A DNA stretch of 64,000 nucleotides from Climacium dendroides. Lineage: Eukaryota; Streptophyta; Bryopsida; Hypnales; Climaciaceae. Positions 15,033 to 29,935 of the stretch are shown here, piece after piece. The notes below the pieces were generated by a model. The model had not been told where the DNA came from. It did no database searches and was given only the letters and a program-made list of their open reading frames with translations. The first letter of the stretch is position 1; each line of letters starts with the position of its first letter. Where the stretch lies: contig OX467092.1 of NCBI GenBank assembly GCA_950106755.1, positions 12,028,001 to 12,092,000 of the forward strand. The letters are read 5' to 3'. Both the position numbers and the translations under genes were made by a program.

Positions 15033-18000
15033 CAAAGTACAGTCAATTTTTATTAAGAGTTTACGTTTAAAAACATATGTGGGTCACTAATTTAATTTTT
15101 TCCACACATGCATTGACAAAACCCACAACCAAAAAAAAATTAGAACTTGTGGACAAATTTATTGGGCCCATTTAAATTGGCCTTGATTGAATTTCATGAC
15201 ATCGGTACTACAAAGTACAGTCAATTTTTATTAAGAGTTTACGTTTAAAAAAACATGTGGGTCACTAATTTAATTTTTTCCACACATGCATTGACCAAAT
15301 CCACAACCAAAAAAAATTAGAACTTGTGGACAAATTTGTTGGGCCCATTTAAATTGGCCTTGATTGAATTTCATGACATCGGTACTACAAAGTACAGTCA
15401 ATTTTTATTAAGAGTTTACGTTTAAAAAAACATGTGAGTCACTAATTTAATTTTTTCCACACATGCATTGACCAAACCCACAACCAAAAAAAAATTAGAA
15501 CTTGTGGACAAATTTGTTGGGCCCATTTAAATTGGCCTTGATTGAATTTCATGACATTGGTACTACAAAGTACAGTCAATTTTTATTAAGAGTTTACGTT
15601 TAAAAAAATATGTGGGTCACTAATTAAATTTTTTCCACACATGCATTGACCATACCTACAACGAAAAAGAAATTAGAACTTGTGGACAAATTTGTTGGGC
15701 CCATTTAAATTGGCCTTGATTGAATTTCATGACATTGGTACTACAAAGTACAGTCAATTTTTATTAAGAATTTACGTTTAAAAACATATGTGGGTCACTA
15801 ATTTAATTTTTTCCACACATGCATTGACCATACCTACAACAAAAAAAAAATTAGAACTTGTGGACAAATTTGTTGGGCCCATTTAAATTGGCCTTGATTG
15901 AATTTCATGACATCGGTACTACAAAGTACAGTCAATTTCTAAGAGTTTACGTTTAAAAAAACATGTGGGTCACTAATTTAATTTTTTCCACACATGCATT
16001 GACCATACCTACAACAAAAAAAAAATTAGAACTTGTGGACAAATTTGTTGGGCCCATTTAAATTGGCCTTGATTGAATTCCATGACATTGGTACTACAAA
16101 GTACAGTCAAATTTAAGAGTTTAGTTTTTAAAAAACATGTGGGTCACTAATATAATTTTTTCCACACATGCATTGACCATACCTACAACAAAAAAAAAAT
16201 TAGAACTTGTGGACAAATTTGTTGGGCCCATTTAAATTGGCCTTGATTGAATTTCATGACATTGGTACTACAAAGTACAGTCAATTTTTATTAAGAGTTT
16301 ACGTTTAAAAAAACATGTGGGTCACTAATTTAATTTATTCCACACATGCATTGACCAAATCCACAACCAAAAACAAATTAGAACTTGTGGACAAATTTGT
16401 TGGGCCCATTTAAATTGGCCTTGATTGAATTTCATGACATCGGTACTACAAAGTACAGTCAATTTTTATTAAGAGTTTACGTTTAAAAAAACATGTGGGT
16501 CACTAATTTAATTTTTTCCACACATGCATTGACCAAATCCACAACCAAAAAAAAATTAGAACTTGTGGACAAATTTGTTGGGCCCATTTAAATTGGCCTT
16601 GATTGAATTTCATGACATTGGTACTACAAAGTACAGTCAATTTCAAGTGTTTAGTTTTAAAAAAACATGTGGGTCACTAATTTAATTTTTTCCACACATG
16701 CATTGACCATACCTACAACGAAAAAGAAATTAGAACTTGTGGACAAATTTGTTGGGCCCATTTAAATTGGCCTTGATTGAATTTCATGACATTGGTACTA
16801 CAAAGTACAGTCAATTTTTATTAAGAATTTACGTTTAAAAACATATGTGGGTCACTAATTTAATTTTTTCCACACATGCATTGACCATACCTACAACAAA
16901 AAAAAAATTAGAACTTGTGGACAAATTTGTTGGGCCCATTTAAATTGGCCTTGATTGAATTTCATGACATCGGTACTACAATGTACAGTCAATTTCTAAG
17001 AGTTTACGTTTAAAAAAACATGTGGGTCACTAATTTAATTTTTTCCACACATGCATTGACCAAACCCACAACCGAAAAAAAATTAGAACTTGTGGACAAA
17101 TTTGTTGGGCCCATTTAAATTGGCCTTGGTTGAATTTCATGACATTGGTACTACAAAGTACAGTCAATTTTTATTAAGAGTTTACGTTTAAAAAAATATG
17201 TGGGTCACTAATTTAATTTTTTCCACACATGCATTGACCATACCTACAACAAAAAAAAAATTAGAAGTTGTGGACAAATTTGTTGGGCCCATTTAAATTG
17301 GCCTTGATTGAATTTCATGATATTGGTACTACAAAGTACAGTCAAATTTTATTAAGAGTTTACGTTTAAAAATATATGTGGGTCACTAATTAAATTTTTT
17401 CCACACATGCATTGACCATACCTACAACAAAAAAAAAATTAGAACTTGTGGACAAATTTGTTGGGCCCATTTAAATTGGCCTTGATTGAATTTCATGACA
17501 TTGGTACTACAAAGTACAGTCAATTTTTATTAAGAGTTTACGTTTAAAAACATATGTGGGTCACTAATTTAATTTTTTCCACACATGCATTGACAAAACC
17601 CACAACCAAAAAAAAATTAGAACTTGTGGACAAATTTATTGGGCCCATTTAAATTGGCCTTGATTGAATTTCATGACATCGGTACTACAAAGTACAGTCA
17701 ATTTTTATTAAGAGTTTACGTTTAAAAAAACATGTGGGTCACTAATTTAATTTTTTCCACACATGCATTGACCAAATCCACAACCAAAAAAAATTAGAAC
17801 TTGTGGACAAATTTGTTGGGCCCATTTAAATTGGCCTTGATTGAATTTCATGACATCGGTACTACAAAGTACAGTCAATTTTTATTAAGAGTTTACGTTT
17901 AAAAAAACATGTGAGTCACTAATTTAATTTTTTCCACACATGCATTGACCAAACCCACAACCAAAAAAAAATTAGAACTTGTGGACAAATTTGTTGGGCC

Positions 18001-21000
18001 CATTTAAATTGGCCTTGATTGAATTTCATGACATTGGTACTACAAAGTACAGTCAATTTTTATTAAGAGTTTACGTTTAAAAAAATATGTGGGTCACTAA
18101 TTAAATTTTTTCCACACATGCATTGACCATACCTACAACGAAAAAGAAATTAGAACTTGTGGACAAATTTGTTGGGCCCATTTAAATTGGCCTTGATTGA
18201 ATTTCATGACATTGGTACTACAAAGTACAGTCAATTTTTATTAAGAATTTACGTTTAAAAACATATGTGGGTCACTAATTTAATTTTTTCCACACATGCA
18301 TTGACCATACCTACAACAAAAAAAAAATTAGAACTTGTGGACAAATTTGTTGGGCCCATTTAAATTGGCCTTGATTGAATTTCATGACATCGGTACTACA
18401 AAGTACAGTCAATTTCTAAGAGTTTACGTTTAAAAAAACATGTGGGTCACTAATTTAATTTTTTCCACACATGCATTGACCATACCTACAACAAAAAAAA
18501 AATTAGAACTTGTGGACAAATTTGTTGGGCCCATTTAAATTGGCCTTGATTGAATTCCATGACATTGGTACTACAAAGTACAGTCAAATTTAAGAGTTTA
18601 GTTTTTAAAAAACATGTGGGTCACTAATATAATTTTTTCCACACATGCATTGACCATACCTACAACAAAAAAAAAATTAGAACTTGTGGACAAATTTGTT
18701 GGGCCCATTTAAATTGGCCTTGATTGAATTTCATGACATTGGTACTACAAAGTACAGTCAATTTTTATTAAGAGTTTACGTTTAAAAAAACATGTGGGTC
18801 ACTAATTTAATTTATTCCACACATGCATTGACCAAATCCACAACCAAAAAAAAATTAGAACTTGTGGACAAATTTGTTGGGCCCATTTAAATTGGCCTTG
18901 ATTGAATTTCATGACATCGGTACTACAAAGTACAGTCAATTTTTATTAAGAGTTTACGTTTAAAAAAACATGTGGGTCACTAATTTAATTTTTTCCACAC
19001 ATGCATTGACCAAATCCACAACCAAAAAAAAATTAGAACTTGTGGACAAATTTGTTGGGCCCATTTAAATTGGCCTTGATTGAATTTCATGACATTGGTA
19101 CTACAAAGTACAGTCAATTTCAAGTGTTTAGTTTTAAAAAAACATGTGGGTCACTAATTTAATTTTTTCCACACATGCATTGACCATACCTACAACGAAA
19201 AAGAAATTAGAACTTGTGGACAAATTTGTTGGGCCCATTTAAATTGGCCTTGATTGAATTTCATGACATTGGTACTACAAAGTACAGTCAATTTTTATTA
19301 AGAATTTACGTTTAAAAACATATGTGGGTCACTAATTTAATTTTTTCCACACATGCATTGACCATACCTACAACAAAAAAAAAATTAGAACTTGTGGACA
19401 AATTTGTTGGGCCCATTTAAATTGGCCTTGATTGAATTTCATGACATCGGTACTACAATGTACAGTCAATTTCTAAGAGTTTACGTTTAAAAAAACATGT
19501 GGGTCACTAATTTAATTTTTTCCACACATGCATTGACCAAACCCACAACCGAAAAAAAATTAGAACTTGTGGACAAATTTGTTGGGCCCATTTAAATTGG
19601 CCTTGGTTGAATTTCATGACATTGGTACTACAAAGTACAGTCAATTTTTATTAAGAGTTTACGTTTAAAAAAATATGTGGGTCACTAATTTAATTTTTTC
19701 CACACATGCATTGACCATACCTACAACAAAAAAAAAATTAGAAGTTGTGGACAAATTTGTTGGGCCCATTTAAATTGGCCTTGATTGAATTTCATGATAT
19801 TGGTACTACAAAGTACAGTCAAATTTTATTAAGAGTTTACGTTTAAAAATATATGTGGGTCACTAATTAAATTTTTTCCACACATGCATTGACCATACCT
19901 ACAACAAAAAAAAAATTAGAACTTGTGGACAAATTTGTTGGGCCCATTTAAATTGGCCTTGATTGAATTTCATGACATTGGTACTACAAAGTACAGTCAA
20001 TTTTTATTAAGAGTTTACGTTTAAAAACATATGTGGGTCACTAATTTAATTTTTTCCACACATGCATTGACAAAACCCACAACCAAAAAAAAATTAGAAC
20101 TTGTGGACAAATTTATTGGGCCCATTTAAATTGGCCTTGATTGAATTTCATGACATCGGTACTACAAAGTACAGTCAATTTTTATTAAGAGTTTACGTTT
20201 AAAAAAACATGTGGGTCACTAATTTAATTTTTTCCACACATGCATTGACCAAATCCACAACCAAAAAAAATTAGAACTTGTGGACAAATTTGTTGGGCCC
20301 ATTTAAATTGGCCTTGATTGAATTTCATGACATCGGTACTACAAAGTACAGTCAATTTTTATTAAGAGTTTACGTTTAAAAAAACATGTGAGTCACTAAT
20401 TTAATTTTTTCCACACATGCATTGACCAAACCCACAACCAAAAAAAAATTAGAACTTGTGGACAAATTTGTTGGGCCCATTTAAATTGGCCTTGATTGAA
20501 TTTCATGACATTGGTACTACAAAGTACAATCAATTTTTATTAAGAGTTTACGTTTAAAAAAATATGTGGGTCACTAATTAAATTTTTTCCACACATGCAT
20601 TGACCATACCTACAACGAAAAAGAAATTAGAACTTGTGGACAAATTTGTTGGGCCCATTTAAATTGGCCTTGATTGAATTTCATGACATTGGTACTACAA
20701 AGTACAGTCAATTTTTATTAAGAATTTACGTTTAAAAACATATGTGGGTCACTAATTTAATTTTTTCCACACATGCATTGACCATACCTACAACAAAAAA
20801 AAAATTAGAACTTGTGGACAAATTTGTTGGGCCCATTTAAATTGGCCTTGATTGAATTTCATGACATCGGTACTACAAAGTACAGTCAATTTCTAAGAGT
20901 TTACGTTTAAAAAAACATGTGGGTCACTAATTTAATTTTTTCCACACATGCATTGACCATACCTACAACAAAAAAAAAATTAGAACTTGTGGACAAATTT

Positions 21001-21660
21001 GTTGGGCCCATTTAAATTGGCCTTGATTGAATTCCATGACATTGGTACTACAAAGTACAGTCAAATTTAAGAGTTTAGTTTTTAAAAAACATGTGGGTCA
21101 CTAATATAATTTTTTCCACACATGCATTGACCATACCTACAACAAAAAAAAAATTAGAACTTGTGGACAAATTTGTTGGGCCCATTTAAATTGGCCTTGA
21201 TTGAATTTCATGACATTGGTACTACAAAGTACAGTCAATTTTTATTAAGAGTTTACGTTTAAAAAAACATGTGGGTCACTAATTTAATTTATTCCACACA
21301 TGCATTGACCAAATCCACAACCAAAAAAAAATTAGAACTTGTGGACAAATTTGTTGGGCCCATTTAAATTGGCCTTGATTGAATTTCATGACATCGGTAC
21401 TACAAAGTACAGTCAATTTTTATTAAGAGTTTACGTTTAAAAAAACATGTGGGTCACTAATTTAATTTTTTCCACACATGCATTGACCAAATCCACAACC
21501 AAAAAAAAATTAGAACTTGTGGACAAATTTGTTGGGCCCATTTAAATTGGCCTTGATTGAATTTCATGACATTGGTACTACAAAGTACAGTCAATTTCAA
21601 GTGTTTAGTTTTAAAAAAACATGTGGGTCACTAATTTAATTTTTTCCACACATGCATTGA
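15033..21660 (+). repeat. Higher-order repeat, 2477-bp unit (14 monomers)
   Basis: Units begin at 15,033, 17,510 and 19,987, an exact 2477-bp period. GACAAAACCC recurs at 15,115, 17,592 and 20,069; the CAACGAAAAAG variant recurs at 15,661, 18,138 and 20,615. The third copy stops matching at about 21,660, giving about 2.7 copies. Confidence 0.88.
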
Positions 21661-24600
21661 CCATACCTACAACAAAAAAAAAATTAGAACTTGTGGACAA
21701 ATTTGTTGGGCCCATTTAAATTGGCCTTGATTGAATTTCATGACATTGGTACTACAAAGTACAGTCAATTTTTATTAAGAGTTTACGTTTAAAAAAATAT
21801 GTGGGTCACTAATTTAATTTTTTCAACACATGCATTGACCATACCTACAACAAAAAAAAAATTAGAACTTGTGGACAAATTTGTTGGGCCCATTTAAATT
21901 GGCCTTGATTGAATTCCATGACATTGGTACTACAAAGTACAGTCAAATTTAAGAGTTTAGTTTTAAAAAAACATGTGGGTCACTAATTTAATTTTTTCCA
22001 CACATGCATTGACCAAATCCACAACCAAAAAAAAATTAGAACTTGTGGACAAATTTGTTGGGCCCATTTAAATTGGCCTTGATTGAATTTCATGACATTG
22101 GTACTACAAAGTACAGTCAATTTTTATTAAGAGTTTACGTTTAAAAAAACATGTGGGTCACTAATTTAATTTTTTCCACACATGCATTGACCATACCTAC
22201 AACAAAAAAAAAATTAGAACTTGTGGACAAATTTGTTGGGCCCATTTAAATTGGCCTTGATTGAATTTCATGACATCGGTACTACAAAGTACAGTCAATT
22301 TCTAAGAGTTTACGTTTAAAAAAGCATGTGAGTCACTAATTTAATTTTTTCCACACATGCATTGACCAAGTCCACAACCGAAAAAAAATTAGAACTTGTG
22401 GACAAATTTGTTGGGCCCATTCAAATTGGCCTTGGTTGAATTTCATGACATTGGTACTACAAAGTACAGTCAATTTTTATTAAGAGTTTACGTTTAAAAA
22501 AACATGTGGGTCACTAATTTAATTTTTTCCACACATGCATCGACCAAATCCACAACCAGAAAAAAATTAGAACTTGTGGACGAATTTGTTGGGCCCATTT
22601 AAATTGGCCTTGATTGAATTTCATGACATTGGTACTACAAAGTACAGTCAATTTCAAGTGTTTAGTTTTAAAAAAACATGTGGGTCACTAATTTAATTTT
22701 TTCCACACATGCATTGACCAAATCCACATCCAAAAAAAAATTAGAACTTGTGGACAAATTTGTTGGGCCCATTTAAATTGGCCTTGATTGAATTCCATGA
22801 CATTGGTACTACAAAGTACAGTCAAATTTAAGAGTTTAGTTTTTAAAAAACATGTGGGTCACTAATATAATTTTTTCCACACATGCATTGACCATACCTA
22901 CAACAAAAAAAAAATTAGAACTTGTGGACAAATTTGTTGGGCCCATTTAAATTGGCCTTGATTGAATTTCATGACATCGGTACTACAAAGTACAGTCAAT
23001 TTTTATTAAGAGTTTACGTTTAAAAAAACATGTGGGTCACTAATTTAATTTTTTCCACACATGCATTGACCAAATCCACAACCAAAAAAAAATTAGAACT
23101 TGTGGACAAATTTGTTGGGCCCATTTAAATTGGCCTTGATTGAATTTCATGACATTGGTACTACAAAGTACAATCAATTTTTATTAAGAGTTTACGTTTA
23201 AAAAAATATGTGGGTCACTAATTAAATTTTTTCCACACATGCATTGACCATACCTACAACGAAAAAGAAATTAGAACTTGTGGACAAATTTGTTGGGCCC
23301 ATTTAAATTGGCCTTGATTGAATTTCATGACATTGGTACTACAAAGTACAGTCAATTTTTATTAAGAATTTACGTTTAAAAACATATGTGGGTCACTAAT
23401 TTAATTTTTTCCACACATGCATTGACCATACCTACAACAAAAAAAAAATTAGAACTTGTGGACAAATTTGTTGGGCCCATTTAAATTGGCCTTGATTGAA
23501 TTTCATGACATCGGTACTACAAAGTACAGTCAATTTCTAAGAGTTTACGTTTAAAAAAACATGTGGGTCACTAATTTAATTTTTTCCACACATGCATTGA
23601 CCATACCTACAACAAAAAAAAAATTAGAACTTGTGGACAAATTTGTTGGGCCCATTTAAATTGGCCTTGATTGAATTCCATGACATTGGTACTACAAAGT
23701 ACAGTCAAATTTAAGAGTTTAGTTTTTAAAAAACATGTGGGTCACTAATATAATTTTTTCCACACATGCATTGACCATACCTACAACAAAAAAAAAATTA
23801 GAACTTGTGGACAAATTTGTTGGGCCCATTTAAATTGGCCTTGATTGAATTTCATGACATTGGTACTACAAAGTACAGTCAATTTTTATTAAGAGTTTAC
23901 GTTTAAAAAAACATGTGGGTCACTAATTTAATTTATTCCACACATGCATTGACCAAATCCACAACCAAAAAAAAATTAGAACTTGTGGACAAATTTGTTG
24001 GGCCCATTTAAATTGGCCTTGATTGAATTTCATGACATCGGTACTACAAAGTACAGTCAATTTTTATTAAGAGTTTACGTTTAAAAAAACATGTGGGTCA
24101 CTAATTTAATTTTTTCCACACATGCATTGACCAAATCCACAACCAAAAAAAAATTAGAACTTGTGGACAAATTTGTTGGGCCCATTTAAATTGGCCTTGA
24201 TTGAATTTCATGACATTGGTACTACAAAGTACAGTCAATTTCAAGTGTTTAGTTTTAAAAAAACATGTGGGTCACTAATTTAATTTTTTCCACACATGCA
24301 TTGACCATACCTACAACAAAAAAAAAATTAGAACTTGTGGACAAATTTGTTGGGCCCATTTAAATTGGCCTTGATTGAATTTCATGACATTGGTACTACA
24401 AAGTACAGTCAATTTTTATTAAGAGTTTACGTTTAAAAAAATATGTGGGTCACTAATTTAATTTTTTCAACACATGCATTGACCATACCTACAACAAAAA
24501 AAAAATTAGAACTTGTGGACAAATTTGTTGGGCCCATTTAAATTGGCCTTGATTGAATTCCATGACATTGGTACTACAAAGTACAGTCAAATTTAAGAGT

Positions 24601-25807
24601 TTAGTTTTAAAAAAACATGTGGGTCACTAATTTAATTTTTTCCACACATGCATTGACCAAATCCACAACCAAAAAAAAATTAGAACTTGTGGACAAATTT
24701 GTTGGGCCCATTTAAATTGGCCTTGATTGAATTTCATGACATTGGTACTACAAAGTACAGTCAATTTTTATTAAGAGTTTACGTTTAAAAAAACATGTGG
24801 GTCACTAATTTAATTTTTTCCACACATGCATTGACCATACCTACAACAAAAAAAAAATTAGAACTTGTGGACAAATTTGTTGGGCCCATTTAAATTGGCC
24901 TTGATTGAATTTCATGACATCGGTACTACAAAGTACAGTCAATTTCTAAGAGTTTACGTTTAAAAAAGCATGTGAGTCACTAATTTAATTTTTTCCACAC
25001 ATGCATTGACCAAGTCCACAACCGAAAAAAAATTAGAACTTGTGGACAAATTTGTTGGGCCCATTCAAATTGGCCTTGGTTGAATTTCATGACATTGGTA
25101 CTACAAAGTACAGTCAATTTTTATTAAGAGTTTACGTTTAAAAAAACATGTGGGTCACTAATTTAATTTTTTCCACACATGCATCGACCAAATCCACAAC
25201 CAGAAAAAAATTAGAACTTGTGGACGAATTTGTTGGGCCCATTTAAATTGGCCTTGATTGAATTTCATGACATTGGTACTACAAAGTACAGTCAATTTCA
25301 AGTGTTTAGTTTTAAAAAAACATGTGGGTCACTAATTTAATTTTTTCCACACATGCATTGACCAAATCCACATCCAAAAAAAAATTAGAACTTGTGGACA
25401 AATTTGTTGGGCCCATTTAAATTGGCCTTGATTGAATTCCATGACATTGGTACTACAAAGTACAGTCAAATTTAAGAGTTTAGTTTTTAAAAAACATGTG
25501 GGTCACTAATATAATTTTTTCCACACATGCATTGACCATACCTACAACAAAAAAAAAATTAGAACTTGTGGACAAATTTGTTGGGCCCATTTAAATTGGC
25601 CTTGATTGAATTTCATGACATCGGTACTACAAAGTACAGTCAATTTTTATTAAGAGTTTACGTTTAAAAAAACATGTGGGTCACTAATTTAATTTTTTCC
25701 ACACATGCATTGACCAAATCCACAACCAAAAAAAAATTAGAACTTGTGGACAAATTTGTTGGGCCCATTTAAATTGGCCTTGATTGAATTTCATGACATT
25801 GGTACTA
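20520..25807 (+). repeat. Higher-order repeat, 2644-bp unit (15 monomers)
   Basis: Copies run 20,520-23,163 and 23,164-25,807. Private variants sit exactly 2644 bp apart: TACAATCAAT near 20,526 and 23,170, TTTTTCAACAC near 21,824 and 24,468, and GCATGTGAGTCAC near 22,323 and 24,967. This unit overlaps the end of the 2477-bp system, so it formed later from a fusion of old and new monomers. From 25,808 to 29,935 the monomer order is irregular. Confidence 0.85.
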
Positions 25808-28800
25808 CAAAGTACAGTCAATTTTTATTAAGAGTTTACGTTTAAAAAAACATGTGGGTCACTAATTTAATTTTTTCCACACATGCATTGACCATACCTA
25901 CAACAAAAAAAAAATTAGAACTTGTGGACAAATTTGTTGGGCCCATTTAAATTGGCCTTGATTGAATTTCATGACATCGGTACTACAAAGTACAGTCAAT
26001 TTCTACGAGTTTACGTTTAAAAAAGCATGTGGGTCACTAATTTAATTTTTTCCACACATGCATTGACCAAATCCACAACCGAAAAAAAATTAGAACTTGT
26101 GGACAAATTTGTTGGGCCCATTTAAATTGGCCTTGGTTGAATTTCATGACATTGGTACTACAAAGTACAGTCAATTTTTATTAAGAGTTTACGTTTAAAA
26201 AAAATTGTGGGTCACTAATTTAATTTTTTCAACACATGCATTGACCATACCTACAACAGAAAAAAAATTAGAACTTGTGGACAAATTTGTTGGGCCCATT
26301 TAAATTGGCGTTGATTGAATTTCATGACATCGGTACTACAAAGTACAGTCAAATTTTATTAAGAGTTTACGTTTAAAAACATATGTGGGTCACTAATTAA
26401 ATTTTTTCCACACATGCATTGACCATACCTACAACAAAAAAAAAATTAGAACTTGTGGACAAATTTGTTGGGCCCATTTAAATTGGCCTTGATTGAATTT
26501 CATGACATTGGTACTACAAAGTACAGTCAATTTCTAAGAGTTAACGTTTAAAAAAGCATGTGGGTCACTAATTTAATTTTTTCCACACATGCATTGACCA
26601 AATCCACAACCGAAAAAAAATTAGAACTTGTGGACAAATTTGTTGGGCCCATTTAAATTGGCCTTGGTTGAATTTCATGAATTTGGTACTACAAAGTACA
26701 GTCAATTTTTATTAAGAGTTTACGTTTAAAAAAAATTGTGGGTCACTAATTTAATTTTTTCAACACATGCATTGACCATACCTACAACAAAAAAAAAATT
26801 AGAAGTTGTGGACAAATTTGTTGGGCCCATTTAAATTGGCCTTGATTGAATTTCATGATATCGGTACTACAAAGTACAGTCAAATTTTATTAAGAGTTTA
26901 CGTTTAAAAACATATGTGGGTCACTAATTAAATTTTTTCCACACATGCATTGACCATACCTACAACAAAAAAAAAATTAGAACTTGTGGACAAATTTGTT
27001 GGGCCCATTTAAATTGGCCTTGATTGAATTTCATGACATTGGTACTACAAAGTACAGTCAATTTTTATTAAGAGTTTACGTTTAAAAAAATATGTGGGTC
27101 ACTAATTTAATTTTTTCAACACATGCATTGACCATACCTACAACAAAAAAAAAATTAGAACTTGTGGACAAATTTGTTGGGCCCATTTAAATTGGCCTTG
27201 ATTGAATTTCATGACATTGGTACTACAAAGTACAGTCAATTTTTATTAAGAGTTTACGTTTAAAAAAACATGTGGGTCACTAATTTAATTTTTTCCACAC
27301 ATGCATTGACCAAATCCACAACCAATGAAAAATTAGAACTTGTGGAGAAATTTGTTGGGCCCATTTAAATTGGCCTTCATTCAATTTCATGACATTGGTA
27401 CTACAAAGTACAGTCAATTTTTATTAAGAGTTTACGTTTAAAAAAACATGTGGGTCACTAATTTAATTTTTTCCACACATGCATTGACCAAATCCACAAC
27501 CAATGAAAAATTAGAACTTGTGGAGAAATTTGTTGGGCCCATTTAAATTGGCCTTCATTCAATTTCATGACATTGGTACTACAAAGTACAGTCAATTTTT
27601 ATTAAGAGTTTACGTTTAAAAAAACATGTGGGTCACTAATTTAATTTTTTCCACACATGCATTGACCAAACCCACAACCAAAAAAAAATTAGAACTTGTG
27701 GACAAATTTGTTGAACCCATTTAAATTGGCCTTGATTGAATTTCATGACATTGGTACTACAAAGTACAGTCAATTTCTAAGCGTTTACGTTTAAAAAAAC
27801 ATGTGGGTCACTAATTTAATTTTTTGCACACATGCATTGACCAAATCCACAACCAAAAAAAAATTAGAACTTGTGGACAAATTTGTTGGGCCCATTTAAA
27901 TTGGCCTTGATTGAATTTCATGACATTGGTATTACAAAGTACAGTCAATTTCTAAGAGTTTACGTTTAAAAAAACATGTGGGTCACTAATTTAATTTTTT
28001 CCACAGATGCATTGACCAAACCCGCAACCAAAAAAAAATTAGAACTTGTGGACAAATTTGTTGAACCCATTTAAATTGGCCTTGATTGAATTTCATGACA
28101 TTGGTACTACAAAGTACAGTCAATTTTAAGAGTTTAGTTTTTAAAAAACATGTGGGTCACTAATTTAATTTTTTCCACACATGCATTGACCATACCTACA
28201 ACAAAAAAAAAATTAGAACTTGTGGACAAATTTGTTGGGCCCATTTAAATTGGCCTTGATTGAATTTCATGACATTGGTACTACAAAGTACAGTCAATTT
28301 TTATTAAGAGTTTACGTTTAAAAAAACATGTGGGTCACTAATTTAATTTTTTCCACACATGCATTGACCAAATCCACAACCAATGAAAAATTAGAACTTG
28401 TGGAGAAATTTGTTGGGCCCATTTAAATTGGCCTTCATTCAATTTCATGACATTGGTACTACAAAGTACAGTCAATTTTTATTAAGAGTTTACGTTTAAA
28501 AAAACATGTGGGTCACTAATTTAATTTTTTCCACACATGCATTGACCAAACCCACAACCAAAAAAAAATTAGAACTTGTGGACAAATTTGTTGGGCCCAT
28601 TTAAATTGGCCTTGATTGAATTTCATGACATTGGTACTACAAAGTACAGTCAATTTTAAGAGTTTAGTTTTTAAAAAACAGGTGGGTCACTAATTTAATT
28701 TTTTCCACACATGCATTGACCATACCTACAACAAAAAAAAAAATTAGAAGTTGTGGACAAATTTGTTGGGCCCATTTAAATTGGCCTTGATTGAATTTCA

Positions 28801-29935
28801 TGATATCGGTACTACAAAGTACAGTCAATTTTTATTAAGAGTTTACGTTTAAAAAAACATGTGGGTCACTAATTTTATTTTTTCCACACATGCATTGACC
28901 AAATCCACAACCAATGAAAAATTAGAACTTGTGGAGAAATTTGTTGGGCCCATTTAAATTGGCCTTGATTCAATTTCATGACATTGGTACTACAAAGTAC
29001 AGTCAATTTTTATTAAGAGTTTACGTTTAAAAAAACATGTGGGTCACTAATTTAATTTTTTCCACACATGCATTGACCAAATCCACAACCAAAAAAAAAT
29101 TAGAACTTGTGGACAAATTTGTTGGGCCCATTTAAATTGGCCTTGATTGAATTTCATGACATTGGTACTACAAAGTACAGTCAATTTTAAGAGTTTAGTT
29201 TTTAAAAAACAGGTGGGTCACTAATTTAATTTTTTCCACACATGCATTGACCATACCTACAACAAAAAAAAAATTAGAACTTGTGGACAAATTTGTTGGG
29301 CCCATTTAAATTGGCCTTGATTGAATTTCATAACATTGGTACTACAAAGTACAGTCAATTTCTATTAAGAGTTTACGTTTAAAAAAACATGTGGATCACT
29401 AATTTAATTTTTTCCACACATGCATTGACCAAATCCACAAGCAAAAAAAAATTAGAACTTGTGGACAAATTTGTTGGGCCCATTTAAATTGGCCTTGATT
29501 CAATTTCATGACATTGGTACTATAAAGTACAGTCAATTTTTATTAAGAGTTTACGTTTAAAAAAACATGTGGGTCACTAATTTAATTTTTTCCACACATG
29601 CATTGACCAAACCCACAAGCAAAAAAGAATTAGAACTTGTGGACAAATTTGTTGGGCCCATTTAAATTGGCCTTGATTGAATTTCATGACATTGGTACTA
29701 CAAAGTACAGTCAATTTTAAGAGTTTAGTTTTAAAAAAACAGGTGGGTCACTAATTTAATGTTTTCCACACATGCATTAACCAAATCCACAACCGAAAAA
29801 AAATTAGAACTTGTGGACAAATTTGTTGAACCCATTTAAATTGGCCTTCATTGAATTCCATGACATTGTACGTACCAAAAAGTGAAGTCAATTCTAAGAG
29901 TTTTGTTTTAATATAACATGCAGGTTACCAATTTA

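Larger units (their letters stand above)
1..29935 (+). repeat. Tandem satellite array, ~178-bp monomer
   Basis: The whole segment is head-to-tail copies of one AT-rich monomer, recognised by CAAAGTACAGTCAAT at each start. The first copies begin at 1, 179, 357, 535, 713, 890, 1068 and 1246, a period of 177-178 bp. Monomers carry CCACACATGCATTGACC, an A-tract of 7-10 A, ACAAATTTGT and TTGGGCCCATTTAAATTGGC. Length variants exist: a long form with TATTAAGAGTTTACG, a shorter form with TTTTAAGTGTTTAG (about 172-176 bp) and another with TTTCTAAGAGTTTACG. There are about 168 monomers, all in one orientation, with no insertion seen. The last recognisable monomer starts at 29,701, and decayed sequence continues to about 29,935. 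The period equals that of many plant centromeric satellites, but that role is inference. Short ORFs inside are chance. Confidence 0.98.

Noticed and set aside
1..29935. CRISPR-like regular repeats
   Set aside because: There are no distinct spacers; the whole 178-bp unit repeats, which is satellite DNA.
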